DNA of 64,000 bases. It comes from an uncultured Sphingomonadaceae bacterium (GTDB taxonomy: Bacteria; Pseudomonadota; Alphaproteobacteria; Sphingomonadales; Sphingomonadaceae). The notes beneath the pieces are model-generated. The model made no database searches. It was given only the letters and a program-made list of their open reading frames with translations, and had not been told where the DNA came from. Below, piece after piece: positions 20,025 through 30,855 of the stretch. Position numbers and translations under genes: made by a program. Every line of letters starts with the position of its first letter. Within the stretch, counting starts at the first letter, position 1. The stretch lies in assembly GCA_947499255.1 (NCBI GenBank), contig CANMNF010000003.1, positions 186,001 to 250,000 of the forward strand, in the 5' to 3' direction.

Positions 20025-20840
20025 TTACGCACCTGTTTCCAGCGAACCGCCAACGCCGGTGCGCACACCGTCAGTGATGATCACCACATCGCCCAGCTTG
20101 GCGATATCATACAATTTGCTCACAAATTGATCGGGCACACCAATACAGCCATGGCTGGCATAGCCACGTTCGACGGTTGATCCGCCGTGGATCGCAATGC
20201 CATCCCAAGTCAGCCGCAATGTCCAAGGCATGGGAGCATTGTTATATTTTTCAGAAACATTGTGCCGCTCCTTGGTCAGGATCGGGAAAGTGCCGGTAGG
20301 CGTGGGGTGTTCCGGCGTGCCCAGCAATGCTGCGGCTGCGCCAATTTCATAGCCGCCGCGAAACACGCTGATCACGCGGGCTTGCAGGTCAACTGTCATC
20401 ACCAGCGGACCATCTGGCACGCCTTCATCGTCCCAATGCCATTCGCCATAGCGGATCGGACCTTCGATCGGCAAAACGCGGCGGATCACAAACGGATTGT
20501 CCGCATCATACGCTGGCACCTCCCGCGCCACAGCGTTGGAAGTCAATTGCTGCCGGTCATCCTCGGACACCGGGTCATTGCCGTAATATTGCTCATCGCC
20601 AGCCACTGGCCCGATAGCTACTGGCTCCCCAGTCACTGGATCGCCAGTCACTGGATCGCCAAGTGCAGTCACTTCTGGTTGGGAGAGGGTCACATCATCA
20701 TCGCTCAACACATCTTCAGCGGTGAGCCAATGGTCCATCATATCCTGCGGTTCTATCCCGCGCGCAGCAAACAAAGTGGTGCCCACGATTGCGAGCACGC
20801 CAAGCGTTGCGATGCCAATCCATTTAGTCGCCGGTTCCAT
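20025..20840 (-). CDS. L,D-transpeptidase (YkuD) family protein
   Basis: TPTGTFPILTKERHNVSEKYNNAPMPWTLRLTWDGIAIHGGSTVERGYASHGCIGVP (SHGCI active site). Confidence 0.88.
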   Translation of the reverse strand: MEPATKWIGIATLGVLAIVGTTLFAARGIEPQDMMDHWLTAEDVLSDDDVTLSQPEVTALGDPVTGDPVTGEPVAIGPVAGDEQYYGNDPVSEDDRQQLTSNAVAREVPAYDADNPFVIRRVLPIEGPIRYGEWHWDDEGVPDGPLVMTVDLQARVISVFRGGYEIGAAAALLGTPEHPTPTGTFPILTKERHNVSEKYNNAPMPWTLRLTWDGIAIHGGSTVERGYASHGCIGVPDQFVSKLYDIAKLGDVVIITDGVRTGVGGSLETGA

Positions 20841-20857
20841 ATGCGCGTATATGCCGC

Positions 20858-20887
20858 AAAAGCTGTGACTATTCCAGTAATCACAGC
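20858..20887 (-). terminator. Putative Rho-independent terminator after ppc
   Basis: Minus strand: GCTGTGA - 12 nt - TCACAGC followed by TTTT. Confidence 0.45.
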
Positions 20888-20940
20888 CTCCGCGTCCCTT
20901 TGCGAGACGCGAGCAGACGGTAAGTTAACGCCTGCGGTTT

Positions 20941-23718
20941 TTAGCCATGCGCGCCGAAGATATTGGCAATCGCCGTCGTCACCCGGCGCGATAAATCGTA
21001 AGCATCTTCGATCGGATCGACGAAATCGCGGTGGATCGCGTCATACCCCTCATCTGCACCTGCAGTTGGCCAATCGGTAGGCTCGTCCAGTTTAAACCGG
21101 TCAATGCGTGGGAAATGCCGTGGGAAAGCGCGGCGCAATTGCGCCAATGCTTCGTCCACGCGCAAAGTGAAGACCATTTCCAACACATCATCCCGGCTCA
21201 CATCATTTGCGCGGCTAAAGGCCGGCACGGAAACTGCGCGGATAAACATGTGTTGGAACAAAGCGAGGCGGATCGCTTGCAGGATGCCGATCATCCGGCG
21301 CTTGTCTTCGCGTCCTTCCACAGGCGCATCTTCGGGAATTAACGCAAGGAGGCGATGCAGTTTGAGCGCATCAACCCGCAAACGGCTGGCCAAACGGCGG
21401 AATACGCCGACCCGGTCATCCTTGACCAGATATTCGCCCAAAGCTTCGCACGCGGCGGAAAGGTGCGTTTCTGATCCGCGATACGGGCGGCTGGCCCAGT
21501 AAGCGGAATTGAACAGCTCACCATAAGCGGCCACCGTTTTTACGCTTGCCAACGCATTGGCAGAGCGCACCAGACGGACAAGCTGCCGCCCACGTTCAGA
21601 CCCGCTTAAAAGCGCGGCGACCTCTTCGTAATTGCCTTCCGCTGCATGGCCGACCCCGGCGATTACATTCACCGGGTAGCCCAGCTGTTGCAGGATCGAA
21701 TTGTGCGGAATGGCACGGATTTGGCGCAGGCTCATTTCGCGGTCAGCGTTGATATCTGATTGGCGGCGCGAAACGCGGCTACCGGTGGAATTGAGCATGC
21801 CCAGACCAAACGCAGTAATCGCGCGGGAATAGGTGCGGCTTTCCAGATGCTCGCTTTGGTGATCGCGGATCGCGCGGTAAAAATCGAGGCTGAGATCGGT
21901 GCGGCGATAAAACGGATCGGTCGGCGCATCAGGATCGGTTTCGCTTGGGCGCAAACAGGCAATACGTGTCAAAGTCGCACGGGCAAGTTCGGGGGTGGCA
22001 AACCACAAATACCCATCACCGCCCTGGAAGCTGACTTCCGGCTCCAGCGTGATATCTGCGCGCACAAAGCGGCGGCGCGTCCACGGGCTAAGTGGCCAGC
22101 CAAGGCGATCACCCAGCGATGAAGGATGCGCGCCGCGGCCCATGCTTTCACCGTGAGTGTTAAAAATCAGCGCGGCAATATCGCCAAGGCCATTATCGTC
22201 CATCGCCTTGGCAAGGCGGCCCTGCAGCCGCTCAATCGCGAGGCTTGCGGGGATTTGTCCGACAAAACGGCCCGCATCGGAAAAGCCTGTTTGAATGGCC
22301 ACGCGGCCCCGCTTGCGCGCATAATCGCGGTAAATTTCCTCAGCCAGCAATTCGTCCAGGAAACGGCCGCCATGTTCCAGCGCGGTTTCGGTTTCAAACA
22401 GAGGCGAGATATCGACACGGTCTTCAATGCCAAAAAGCTTGGCGAAATACAGCGCGGCGAGGATCGTTGCAGGCTCTTCACATTCGGCAATCAGCATGCG
22501 GATCGGCGCATCGGCATCGATATGTGCAAGGATCTGCGCCATTGCCAGGAATTGCCGGATTGCAGTGGATGCTTCGATTGCAAGCGCGCCAAAATTGCTT
22601 CGGCGCGGCTCTACATTCTCAATCGCTTTGCGCAGGTGAGACATCGCGCCTTTGCTGCCAAGATCGAGATTGTTTTCGGGATCAACCAGGCGGCGAATGG
22701 CGTTGTGCAGCTGTTTCGCGTTCACCCGGAAATGGATCCAGCCCATGCCCAAACCATCGGCACGCATCGCAGACGCCAGCGTTTTCAAGGCGGTGGCGCG
22801 CTCACGCTCGCTCGTGGCAGCTTCTTCATCGAGCTTTTCGATATAGTTTGCCAAGGACAAAAGCTTACGCGGATCACGTGCGGTCAGCCGGTTTGCAGCA
22901 ACGGACAACGCATCAGGCTCGCTCAAATCAGCGGCGAAATCAGCTGCGCGTTCGGCGGCATAAACAGCAGCAGGCTTCAATTCGGCCAGCAGCTTATGCT
23001 TGGGATCAATCGCCGCCAATTGCTCAACATAGCGGGCCAGTCGCACTGCCTTTTCAGACAGGCGAAAACCGATGGAGTTGGACCATTTGATGTCCGTGCG
23101 GCCATCCATGTCATAGCCAACCCAACTGGCAAAACGAAACGGCAGGGGTTTGAGATCAAGCCAATCCTGACCCCAATTGTCTTTTGCATGGCCAAGCAAT
23201 TGCGACACGATTGTATCGCGCGCATCCTGGGCATGGGCAATCGCGCGCATCGCGCATTCATGTTCGTAAGCCAGTGTGACAGACGGGCGTTCGCCGCCAA
23301 CGCAATCCTTGGTGATATCCCCTTCGCCCGAAGCAGCAGCGGCGACGGCATCCGATTGGGCAGGCGTCATCAAGAAAGTCGGGTGCGCGGTGAACACGGC
23401 GTGCAATTGCGGGCGTTCCCAGCGCGCACGGAAGGATGCGAAATCGGGTTCATCCAATGCGTCTTCAAGCGCGGCGGCGTTATCTGACGGGGCAATCGGG
23501 GCAGCAAGACGCGCCAGCCGTTCAGAGCGCTGATTAAGTGCAGCGACTTCCAGTTCGGCAATCATCCCCTCGCAATCGGCCAGCGTCAATTCGCCATTTT
23601 CCAATTGCCGCGAGAGATCAAGCGAGAGCTGAAACACCGGATTAAATAGCGGTGTTTCCACAGTATTGCGGTGCAATTCCTGCAAACGGGTGGTCAGCGC
23701 ATCAACAGTCTTCATCAT
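20941..23718 (-). CDS. ppc: Phosphoenolpyruvate carboxylase
   Basis: 925 aa; FTAHPTFLMTPAQ; GYDMDGRTDIKW; FNTHGESMGRGAHPSS; FQGGDGYLWF. Confidence 0.9.
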   Translation of the reverse strand: MMKTVDALTTRLQELHRNTVETPLFNPVFQLSLDLSRQLENGELTLADCEGMIAELEVAALNQRSERLARLAAPIAPSDNAAALEDALDEPDFASFRARWERPQLHAVFTAHPTFLMTPAQSDAVAAAASGEGDITKDCVGGERPSVTLAYEHECAMRAIAHAQDARDTIVSQLLGHAKDNWGQDWLDLKPLPFRFASWVGYDMDGRTDIKWSNSIGFRLSEKAVRLARYVEQLAAIDPKHKLLAELKPAAVYAAERAADFAADLSEPDALSVAANRLTARDPRKLLSLANYIEKLDEEAATSERERATALKTLASAMRADGLGMGWIHFRVNAKQLHNAIRRLVDPENNLDLGSKGAMSHLRKAIENVEPRRSNFGALAIEASTAIRQFLAMAQILAHIDADAPIRMLIAECEEPATILAALYFAKLFGIEDRVDISPLFETETALEHGGRFLDELLAEEIYRDYARKRGRVAIQTGFSDAGRFVGQIPASLAIERLQGRLAKAMDDNGLGDIAALIFNTHGESMGRGAHPSSLGDRLGWPLSPWTRRRFVRADITLEPEVSFQGGDGYLWFATPELARATLTRIACLRPSETDPDAPTDPFYRRTDLSLDFYRAIRDHQSEHLESRTYSRAITAFGLGMLNSTGSRVSRRQSDINADREMSLRQIRAIPHNSILQQLGYPVNVIAGVGHAAEGNYEEVAALLSGSERGRQLVRLVRSANALASVKTVAAYGELFNSAYWASRPYRGSETHLSAACEALGEYLVKDDRVGVFRRLASRLRVDALKLHRLLALIPEDAPVEGREDKRRMIGILQAIRLALFQHMFIRAVSVPAFSRANDVSRDDVLEMVFTLRVDEALAQLRRAFPRHFPRIDRFKLDEPTDWPTAGADEGYDAIHRDFVDPIEDAYDLSRRVTTAIANIFGAHG

Positions 23719-23743
23719 GCAGGGTTCACAACATCAGGACGCA

Positions 23744-24721
23744 TTAGAGGGAATCTCCGTGTTCTTGCTGGAATGCTGCCGCGGCCCCAAACAGGCCTGG
23801 CTCGTCTTGTATTATCAGTTTTACCGGTATTTTGGACATCAATGTTTCGTACCGGCCTTTGAAACGAAACCTTTCGCCAAAAGCGGATGTTTTGAGATGT
23901 TCGCGGATGCGAAAGCCCAAGCCGCCTGCCATTACAACCGCATGGGCACCGTGTACCAAAGCATAATCGCCCGCCGCACTGCCCAATGTCATGCAAAAAT
24001 GCTGCATGGCGGCGCGCGCCATCGTATCGCTGCCCGCCAAAGCCGCTTCCCAGATGGCGCGATCCCCATTGAGCGTTTGATCGCGGCCCTCCAACTCGCA
24101 CAAAGCGCGATAGATCGGCACGATGCCGGGGCCAGAATTCACCCGCTCTGTTGAGACGCGGCGATGATCTTTGCGCAATTGGGCAAGGATCGCATCATCC
24201 ACCGCGTCCACCGGTGCAAAATCAATATGACCGCCTTCTGTGGGCGTAACGTGATATCCGCCGGAAAAGCGATGAAAGTGCGCAACACCAAGGCCGGTGC
24301 CGGGGCCTACAACGCTAACCGTGCCGATATCGGGCAGGGGGCTTTGGGGGCCGGTAAGATGCAGGAAATTATCGGCAGGCGCCTGCGCCGCAGCATGGGC
24401 AACAGCGGCAAAATCATTGCACACGGTCACGCGATCAAGGCCAAGCTGTTCATCCAGCGCCCCTGTTTGCAAGACCCAGCTATTGTTGGTCATGCGCACG
24501 GTTTCACCCGTTACAGGCCCGGCAATGGCAATCCCGGCAGCGCGCGGCACATCGCTATCCACTTGCGCTTCGAAAGCTTCCCATGCCGTTTGCAAGGAAA
24601 CATGATCGCTGGTTTTCAGAGTAATCGTTTCACCCAGCGAAATCGTGTGATCATCGTGCAGCGTCGCAATACAAAAGCGGGCATGGGTTCCGCCAATATC
24701 CGCTGCAACAAGCTGCATCAC
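23744..24721 (-). CDS. glk: Glucokinase
   Basis: [16 protein letters not shown]...[13 protein letters not shown]...[13 protein letters not shown]...[10 protein letters not shown]; 4-bp overlap with edd. Confidence 0.93.
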   Translation of the reverse strand: MMQLVAADIGGTHARFCIATLHDDHTISLGETITLKTSDHVSLQTAWEAFEAQVDSDVPRAAGIAIAGPVTGETVRMTNNSWVLQTGALDEQLGLDRVTVCNDFAAVAHAAAQAPADNFLHLTGPQSPLPDIGTVSVVGPGTGLGVAHFHRFSGGYHVTPTEGGHIDFAPVDAVDDAILAQLRKDHRRVSTERVNSGPGIVPIYRALCELEGRDQTLNGDRAIWEAALAGSDTMARAAMQHFCMTLGSAAGDYALVHGAHAVVMAGGLGFRIREHLKTSAFGERFRFKGRYETLMSKIPVKLIIQDEPGLFGAAAAFQQEHGDSL

Positions 24722-26529
24722 AGGCCCGCCGCGGCCAGAACGGGGGACGCGCCTTTTTCCGCTTCATCGGCGAATTTGCGGAACATGGCAAAAGCTTCGC
24801 GGCCCGTGCCATCTTCGGGCGCGGGATCGGCGCAAGCTTCACGCGTAACAAGATCGGCATCGGTTGAAAGCGAGCCCGTCTTTGCACACAGGCGGATCAT
24901 GTCGCCATCGCGGATCTTGGCCAATGGGCCACCGCCCAATGCTTCGGGTGTGCAATGAATCGCGCTGGGCACTTTGCCCGAAGCACCAGACATACGGCCA
25001 TCGGTGATCAATGCCACGCGGTATCCGCGATCTTGCAACACGCCTAATGCTGGCGTCAGCTTGTGCAATTCGGGCATGCCATTGGCGCGCGGCCCTTGAA
25101 AACGCACAACAACCACAACATCGCGGTCGAGCTCTCCAGCTTTGAAGGCATCGGCCACTGCGGCTTGGGTGGAGAATACGCGCGCGGGTGCTTCGATGGT
25201 CCAGCGTTTTTCGTCAACCGCGCTGGATTTAAAGCAGGCGCGGCCAAGATTGCCGGTGACAAGGCGCATGCCGCCATCGGCTTGAAAAGGTTGCGCGGCA
25301 GGCCGCAGCATCGTGTCATCGCCGCTTTCGCCCACATCGCGCCAGGCGACTTCTTCGCCATCGAGCCAAGGCTCTTTGCCATATTCGCCCATGCCGCCGT
25401 TTGCGACGCTGAGCACATCGCCATGCGCAAGCCCTGCGCCCAGCAATTCCTTGATGACATAGCCCATGCCGCCAGCATCCTGAAAATGGTTCACATCGCC
25501 AGAGCCATTGGGATAAACGCGCGACAATAGCGGCACGACGGACGACAATTCGGACAAATCATCCCAATCGATAATAACACCCGCAGCCCGCGCGAACGCC
25601 GGGATATGGATCGCATGATTGGTCGATCCGCCTGTGGCCAGCAGGCCCACAGCGGCGTTCACAATCGCTTTTTCATCAACGCATTTGCCAAGCGGGCGAT
25701 AATCATTGCCGCCATGACCGATGGCCGACACACGGTGCACAGCTTCGCGGTCCATCGCCTGGCGCAATTTTGTGCCGGGCTGAATAAAGGCAGCGCCGGG
25801 CATGTGCAGCCCCATCATCTCCATCATCATCTGATTGGAATTGGCGGTGCCATAAAAGGTGCAAGTGCCGGGCGAATGGTATGAACCAAGCTCGCTATCG
25901 AGCAATTCCTGACGCGTTGCTTTGCCTTCTGCATAAAGCTGGCGGGTGCGCTGTTTTTCCTTGTTGGAAATGCCAGAAGGCATGGGGCCAGACGGCACGA
26001 AAATCGCCGGCAAATGCCCAAAACGCAGCGCGCCCATCAACAATCCGGGCACGATTTTATCACAAATGCCCAGCAGCAGCGATCCATCGAACATCGCATG
26101 GCTGAGCCCAACAATAGTGGATTGGGCAATGACATCGCGGCTGAACAGTGACAGCTCCATGCCTGCCTCACCTTGCGTTACGCCATCACACATTGCCGGT
26201 GTTGCCCCGGCCACCTGCGCGGTCGCCCCCACTTCGCGGGCGTAAATCTTCAAGCGTTCGGGATAGCGGCCATATGGCTGATGCGCGCTGAGCATATCGT
26301 TATAGCTGGTGATGATCCCGATATTGGGGCCAGCATTGGTCTTGAGAGCTTCCTGATCTTCCAACGCGCCAGCAAAAGCATGCGCGAGATTGGAGCAGGA
26401 AACCTGTTCGCGATCGATCTGCTTGTCCGCTTCACGCGCAATCATATCGAGATAGGCATCGCGTGATGGCTTGGATTTTTCAATGATGCGCTGGGTTACG
26501 CGCTCCAGTGTGGAATTCAGATTACTCAT
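24718..26529 (-). CDS. edd: Phosphogluconate dehydratase
   Basis: [71 protein letters not shown]. Confidence 0.96.
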   Translation of the reverse strand: MSNLNSTLERVTQRIIEKSKPSRDAYLDMIAREADKQIDREQVSCSNLAHAFAGALEDQEALKTNAGPNIGIITSYNDMLSAHQPYGRYPERLKIYAREVGATAQVAGATPAMCDGVTQGEAGMELSLFSRDVIAQSTIVGLSHAMFDGSLLLGICDKIVPGLLMGALRFGHLPAIFVPSGPMPSGISNKEKQRTRQLYAEGKATRQELLDSELGSYHSPGTCTFYGTANSNQMMMEMMGLHMPGAAFIQPGTKLRQAMDREAVHRVSAIGHGGNDYRPLGKCVDEKAIVNAAVGLLATGGSTNHAIHIPAFARAAGVIIDWDDLSELSSVVPLLSRVYPNGSGDVNHFQDAGGMGYVIKELLGAGLAHGDVLSVANGGMGEYGKEPWLDGEEVAWRDVGESGDDTMLRPAAQPFQADGGMRLVTGNLGRACFKSSAVDEKRWTIEAPARVFSTQAAVADAFKAGELDRDVVVVVRFQGPRANGMPELHKLTPALGVLQDRGYRVALITDGRMSGASGKVPSAIHCTPEALGGGPLAKIRDGDMIRLCAKTGSLSTDADLVTREACADPAPEDGTGREAFAMFRKFADEAEKGASPVLAAAGL

Positions 26530-27952
26530 GCCAGGTCACCCCATCTCTTTCCGCCAGCGCGATTGCTGCACTGGGGCCCCAACTGCCAGCATTGTATGTC
26601 TTTGGTGTGAGGCCTTCTTTTTCCCATGTCGCACGGATGCCATCGACCCAGTTCCATTGCGCCTCGACCTCATCACGACGCACGAACAACGTCTGATCGC
26701 CAGCCACCAGATCGAGCAGCAACCGTTCATAAGCGATACGCTTGTGCTTGCCGGTAAAAGCATCGGGCATGGCAATATTGAGCGGCACTTCGCGCAGCGT
26801 CATGCCGTCCTGCTCAATACCGGGCACTTTGGTCATGAGGGACAAGGTGATGTCCTCTTCGGGCTGAATGCCGATCACCAGCTTGTTGGGCACAACTTTC
26901 GCGCCGGGGAAGATCGAGTGCGGAATACAGCGGAAATGCACCACGATCTCGCTCACGCGTTCATGCAGCCGTTTGCCGGTGCGCATGTAAAACGGAACGC
27001 CTTTCCAGCGCCAATTGTCGAGGTGGGCTTTGATTGCCACGAAAGTTTCGGTGTCGCTATCCTTGCCCAATTCCTCATCATAGCCGGGCACGATTTCACC
27101 ACCCGATGCGCCGCTGCGATATTGGCCCGTGACCGTTTCTTTCGCATCGATAGCGCGCAACGAGCGGAGCACTTTTACCTTCTCATCACGCACCGCGGTG
27201 GGGTTGAAATCAGTGGGCGGTTCCATCGCGAACAAGGCGAGCAATTGCAGCATATGGTTTTGCACCATGTCGCGCAGCGCGCCTGCATCGTCATAAAAGC
27301 TGACACGGCTTTCAAGGCCGACTGTTTCAGCAACGGTAATCTGCACATGTTCAATATGCTGCGCGTTCCACAGCGGTTCGAACAGGATATTGGCAAAACG
27401 CAGCGCGATCAGGTTTTGCACCGTTTCTTTGCCCAGATAATGATCGATGCGGAAGATCCGGTCTTCGGAAAAAGCGGAAGCGACCGCATCATTGATCGCG
27501 CAAGAGCTTTCCAAATCCGTGCCGAGCGGCTTTTCCAGACAGATGCGCGAATTTTCATCCGCCAGGCCATTGCTGGCAAGGCCTTTGATGGTGGGTTGAA
27601 ACAGGCTCGGCGCGGTGGAGAGGAAAATCGCCACCTGTTTATCGGCGCCAACTTTTTCGGCCAGTTCTGCATAGCCTTCCGGTTTGGTCACATCGAGTGT
27701 CTGGTAGCTTAGCCGATTCAGGAAATCGGCCATGCCGCCACGGCGATGATCGGGCAGATGCTTTTCAATTGCGGCGCGGGCAAAGTTGCGAAACTCCTGC
27801 ACTTCCATCGCTGAACGCGCTGTGCCGATAATGCGCAGGTCAGGGTGCAGCAGTTCGTCTGCGTCAAGCGCGCATAGCGAAGGGAGCAACATGCGCTGTG
27901 CCAAATCGCCAGTTGCACCAAAAAGAATAAGGGTGTCCGCTTTGCCAATCAT
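26522..27952 (-). CDS. zwf: Glucose-6-phosphate 1-dehydrogenase
   Basis: [57 protein letters not shown]. Confidence 0.97.
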   Translation of the reverse strand: MIGKADTLILFGATGDLAQRMLLPSLCALDADELLHPDLRIIGTARSAMEVQEFRNFARAAIEKHLPDHRRGGMADFLNRLSYQTLDVTKPEGYAELAEKVGADKQVAIFLSTAPSLFQPTIKGLASNGLADENSRICLEKPLGTDLESSCAINDAVASAFSEDRIFRIDHYLGKETVQNLIALRFANILFEPLWNAQHIEHVQITVAETVGLESRVSFYDDAGALRDMVQNHMLQLLALFAMEPPTDFNPTAVRDEKVKVLRSLRAIDAKETVTGQYRSGASGGEIVPGYDEELGKDSDTETFVAIKAHLDNWRWKGVPFYMRTGKRLHERVSEIVVHFRCIPHSIFPGAKVVPNKLVIGIQPEEDITLSLMTKVPGIEQDGMTLREVPLNIAMPDAFTGKHKRIAYERLLLDLVAGDQTLFVRRDEVEAQWNWVDGIRATWEKEGLTPKTYNAGSWGPSAAIALAERDGVTWHE

Positions 27953-28160
27953 TTATACCCGCCCATAGTCAAAAAACCTGCACCAAACCGCAATCATGAA
28001 TGCCCTGCATGGTAACGCAAACGCAAGGCCTAACGGGCGCGGGCGCGCAGTATTTTCATGGGTTGGTTGGCATATGTTGCATCGCAGCATCGACACATGG
28101 CTATAATATTTCGGGCAAGCTTACCAGTGCGCAGTTCTATAAGCTGCGCTTTTGCAGCAA

Positions 28161-28964
28161 TCAGGCAGAAATTTCGCGTGCTCTTACGCTTGTCTCATCA
28201 AAGCGAGCCGCCCCAAAAACGGTGAGGAAACTGACGTCGGCGGCATCGCGCCCGACGCCTATTTTCACCGTTCGCGCAGGGTCTGCCATTCGGGTTGCAT
28301 CGACCAAGTGCCATGCGCCGCCTGTTTGCGATGTTGGATCGGCCAGAAATACTTCGGCCACCGCGTGGAAATCCTGCGGGGTTACACCGGGGGCATAACA
28401 GCTGACATAACGCGCCGGGATTGCCACCGCCCGGGCAAAGCTGATCAAGACATGCGCAAAATCGCGGCAGATCCCGCGTTGTTGGTGAAAGCTGTCTATT
28501 GCTGTTGTATCGGCATTGGAAGCGCCGGGGGCATATTGAAAGTTTTGATACACCCAGTCTTGCATCGCGGCGATCTTTGCCCCGCCAGATACGTGGCCAA
28601 AGGTTTCGCCAACAAAGTTCTGGAATGTCTGACCGCGGCAATAACGCGAATCGAACAGGTATTGTGTCGCCTCGCTGGGCAAATTGCGCAATTCCACACT
28701 GTCCAAGCTGGAAAGATCGGCAAGTATGCGGGCAGGTTCTACTTCCGCTTCATATTCAACGATATAATCGCCCTGCGCGCGCACCCAGATCCGCTCACCA
28801 ATATCATCCTGGGCGCTGATCCGGGCCGTTTCAAACGCTTTGGGCACTCGGGTATGCGCTGAGATGATCTTTTGTTCAGGAATGGTCGCGGCCTCAAACT
28901 GCAACAGCAGATCGGTAGGTTCCGGCAGATTGAAAGCGAGCTTGGTGGAAATGGCGATGGTCAT
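28161..28964 (-). CDS. Transglutaminase-like domain protein
   Basis: QQRGICRDFAHVLISFARAVAIPARYVSCYAPGV...DFHAVAEVFLADP...WHLVDATRMADP. Confidence 0.85.
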   Translation of the reverse strand: MTIAISTKLAFNLPEPTDLLLQFEAATIPEQKIISAHTRVPKAFETARISAQDDIGERIWVRAQGDYIVEYEAEVEPARILADLSSLDSVELRNLPSEATQYLFDSRYCRGQTFQNFVGETFGHVSGGAKIAAMQDWVYQNFQYAPGASNADTTAIDSFHQQRGICRDFAHVLISFARAVAIPARYVSCYAPGVTPQDFHAVAEVFLADPTSQTGGAWHLVDATRMADPARTVKIGVGRDAADVSFLTVFGAARFDETSVRAREISA

Positions 28965-29039
28965 GATGCAGATGAAGTGTGGCTGACGACCGGCTTTGGC
29001 AAGGGGTATGCAAAATATAGGTGTTTCGAGATACAAATG

Positions 29040-29420
29040 TTATGCTGGCGCGGCTCGCAACGCATCGCCAATATCGCAAAAGTCGCGGCGGATGGTGCGT
29101 ACAGTCGGGCCATCAAAAGCCGCCATGCATCGCGCTAAAGAGCCATGCGCTGATCCGATCAGCTTGTGAAACGCATCTGCCATGGGGTGTTCGCTGGCCA
29201 GCGCGCTGCGCAATGCGGCCAGCGCATCTGCGGCACGGGCCAGGAAACGGCGCGCAGCGACCATATCGCCACTTTCGCCATGGCGCAGCGCTGCGCCCAG
29301 CGCATTGTCGAGCGCTTCAAAACACAGCCGCGCAAGCCCGCGTGCATCTGCACCTTTGGCAGCGGCGTCAAGCGCGACTTTGCGATAAGCGCGCGCGGCA
29401 TCGCCGGGTGTCCTAACCAC
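29040..29420 (-). CDS. fliS: FliS-like flagellar export chaperone
   Basis: 126-aa helical protein immediately downstream of fliD (8-bp overlap); ARAYRKVALDAAAKGADARGLARLCFEALDNALGAALRH. Confidence 0.65.
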   Translation of the reverse strand: MVRTPGDAARAYRKVALDAAAKGADARGLARLCFEALDNALGAALRHGESGDMVAARRFLARAADALAALRSALASEHPMADAFHKLIGSAHGSLARCMAAFDGPTVRTIRRDFCDIGDALRAAPA

Positions 29421-30849
29421 GCGAATTGCTCAAAATGGAAACCTGATCCTGCAAGAAGCTGAGCGTGGATTGCGATGAGGTGACCAGCCGTTCACTGCGT
29501 GAAAGCTGTGCCACCAATTGGCTGCGCAACTGGTCTTGCTGGGCAGTGATGTCTTCAAGCTGTTCGCTGATTTGAGAAGCTTGCGCAGTGTAGCGCTCCA
29601 CCGATCCTGCCAGTGTGCCCGGATCGCTGCTTGTCCCCATAGCGCGCGCCAGATTGTCCATCGTTGCAAACACGCCAAATAGGCCGGTGGTGAACATGGC
29701 CGCGGCGCCCTGAGGAGAAGCGGCGAGCGTTTCTGACAGCCGATCATTATCCAGCGTAAAGGTGCCATCGCGGTTGGTGGTGAGGCCCAATTCGCCCAGC
29801 CTTGAGGGTTCACCAGCCGCAGCGTTGGGCATGATCACTTCGCTGGCAAGCTGCGCCAATTCGCGTTTAAGCCGCCTTGCGCCAGGATCGCTCCCCAATT
29901 CCCCTGTCAACGGGTCAGCGCTTTGCTGGACCAATGCAGCCACGTCATTCAAAGCCTCGACAAAGTCATCCATCACCGTGTTGATCGATGTGGTGGAGCT
30001 GGCAAATTCGATCGTGGTGGGCGTGCCTTGGTTGGTGCCGTTCAATGTCAGCGTCAGCCCGCCGGGCAGGCCAGATAGTGTATTGCTGGCTGAACTAAGT
30101 GCCACGGTATCAAGCGCATAGAGCGCATCGACCGCGGTTTCGCGCAATTGTCCGGCATCGCTGGCGGGCGTCCAATTGAGAAAATCAATATTGCCCGCAG
30201 CCGCGCTGCCGCCAGATGCGCTGGTGCCTGTGCCAGTAAGGGTGTAGCCATTGGCCGCGCCGTCATCGCCTTTGATCACGATCTGCGCGCCGTCCGTGCC
30301 GTTCGCGACATAGGCGGTCAAACCCGCGCCAGCGCCATTGATCGCATCGGCCACATCGCTGAGCGTATCGGTGGCAGAAACCGTGATATTCAACGGATCG
30401 CGGTCCCCATCCGCTGTGAATGCGCCGCCCGAAACTGTACCAAAATCGATGGTCAGCGTGCCTTCGCCAACCAGCTCAGCTGCTGAGAGATAGGCGGGCG
30501 AAACCAGTGTTTGCGAGGCGGCCAATTGCTCGACCTCCAGCGTGTAGCTGCCACTGGGAACTGCGCCTGTCACAACGCCGGGCACAGCAACGCTGCTGTT
30601 TGCGATGGTTACTTTTGCGGCAAGATCGCCGGTACGAATCCGGTCACCCAGCGCATCGGCCAGACTGCTTAACTGGCTGCGCAATGTGGCAGCGGCAGAA
30701 ATGCGCGTTTCCAGCAATTCGCTGCGGTTTTCCAACCGTGAAATCCGCTGGGCAAAGCGCGCATCGGCCAGATCACGCGCCAATTGCGCGGTATTGATCC
30801 CGCTGCCCGCGCCAAGCGCTGTGATAATCGAGGAGGTTGTGTTTTCCAT
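29413..30849 (-). CDS. fliD: Flagellar hook-associated protein 2 (filament cap)
   Basis: SSIITALGAGSGINTAQLARDLADARFAQRISRLENRSELLETRISA...; C-terminal FliD_C-like region. Confidence 0.88.
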   Translation of the reverse strand: MENTTSSIITALGAGSGINTAQLARDLADARFAQRISRLENRSELLETRISAAATLRSQLSSLADALGDRIRTGDLAAKVTIANSSVAVPGVVTGAVPSGSYTLEVEQLAASQTLVSPAYLSAAELVGEGTLTIDFGTVSGGAFTADGDRDPLNITVSATDTLSDVADAINGAGAGLTAYVANGTDGAQIVIKGDDGAANGYTLTGTGTSASGGSAAAGNIDFLNWTPASDAGQLRETAVDALYALDTVALSSASNTLSGLPGGLTLTLNGTNQGTPTTIEFASSTTSINTVMDDFVEALNDVAALVQQSADPLTGELGSDPGARRLKRELAQLASEVIMPNAAAGEPSRLGELGLTTNRDGTFTLDNDRLSETLAASPQGAAAMFTTGLFGVFATMDNLARAMGTSSDPGTLAGSVERYTAQASQISEQLEDITAQQDQLRSQLVAQLSRSERLVTSSQSTLSFLQDQVSILSNSRG

Positions 30850-30855
30850 CGGATA

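Noticed and set aside
22126-23487. 453-aa ORF antisense to ppc
   Set aside because: Antisense shadow of a well-conserved ppc; no recognisable family.
26471-27712. 413-aa ORF antisense to zwf
   Set aside because: Antisense shadow; Cys/His/Gln-rich composition typical of non-coding frames.
28121-28160. Inverted repeat gcgcag...ctgcgc followed by tttt near the transglutaminase gene
   Set aside because: Short stem and the T-run is on the strand opposite to both flanking genes.
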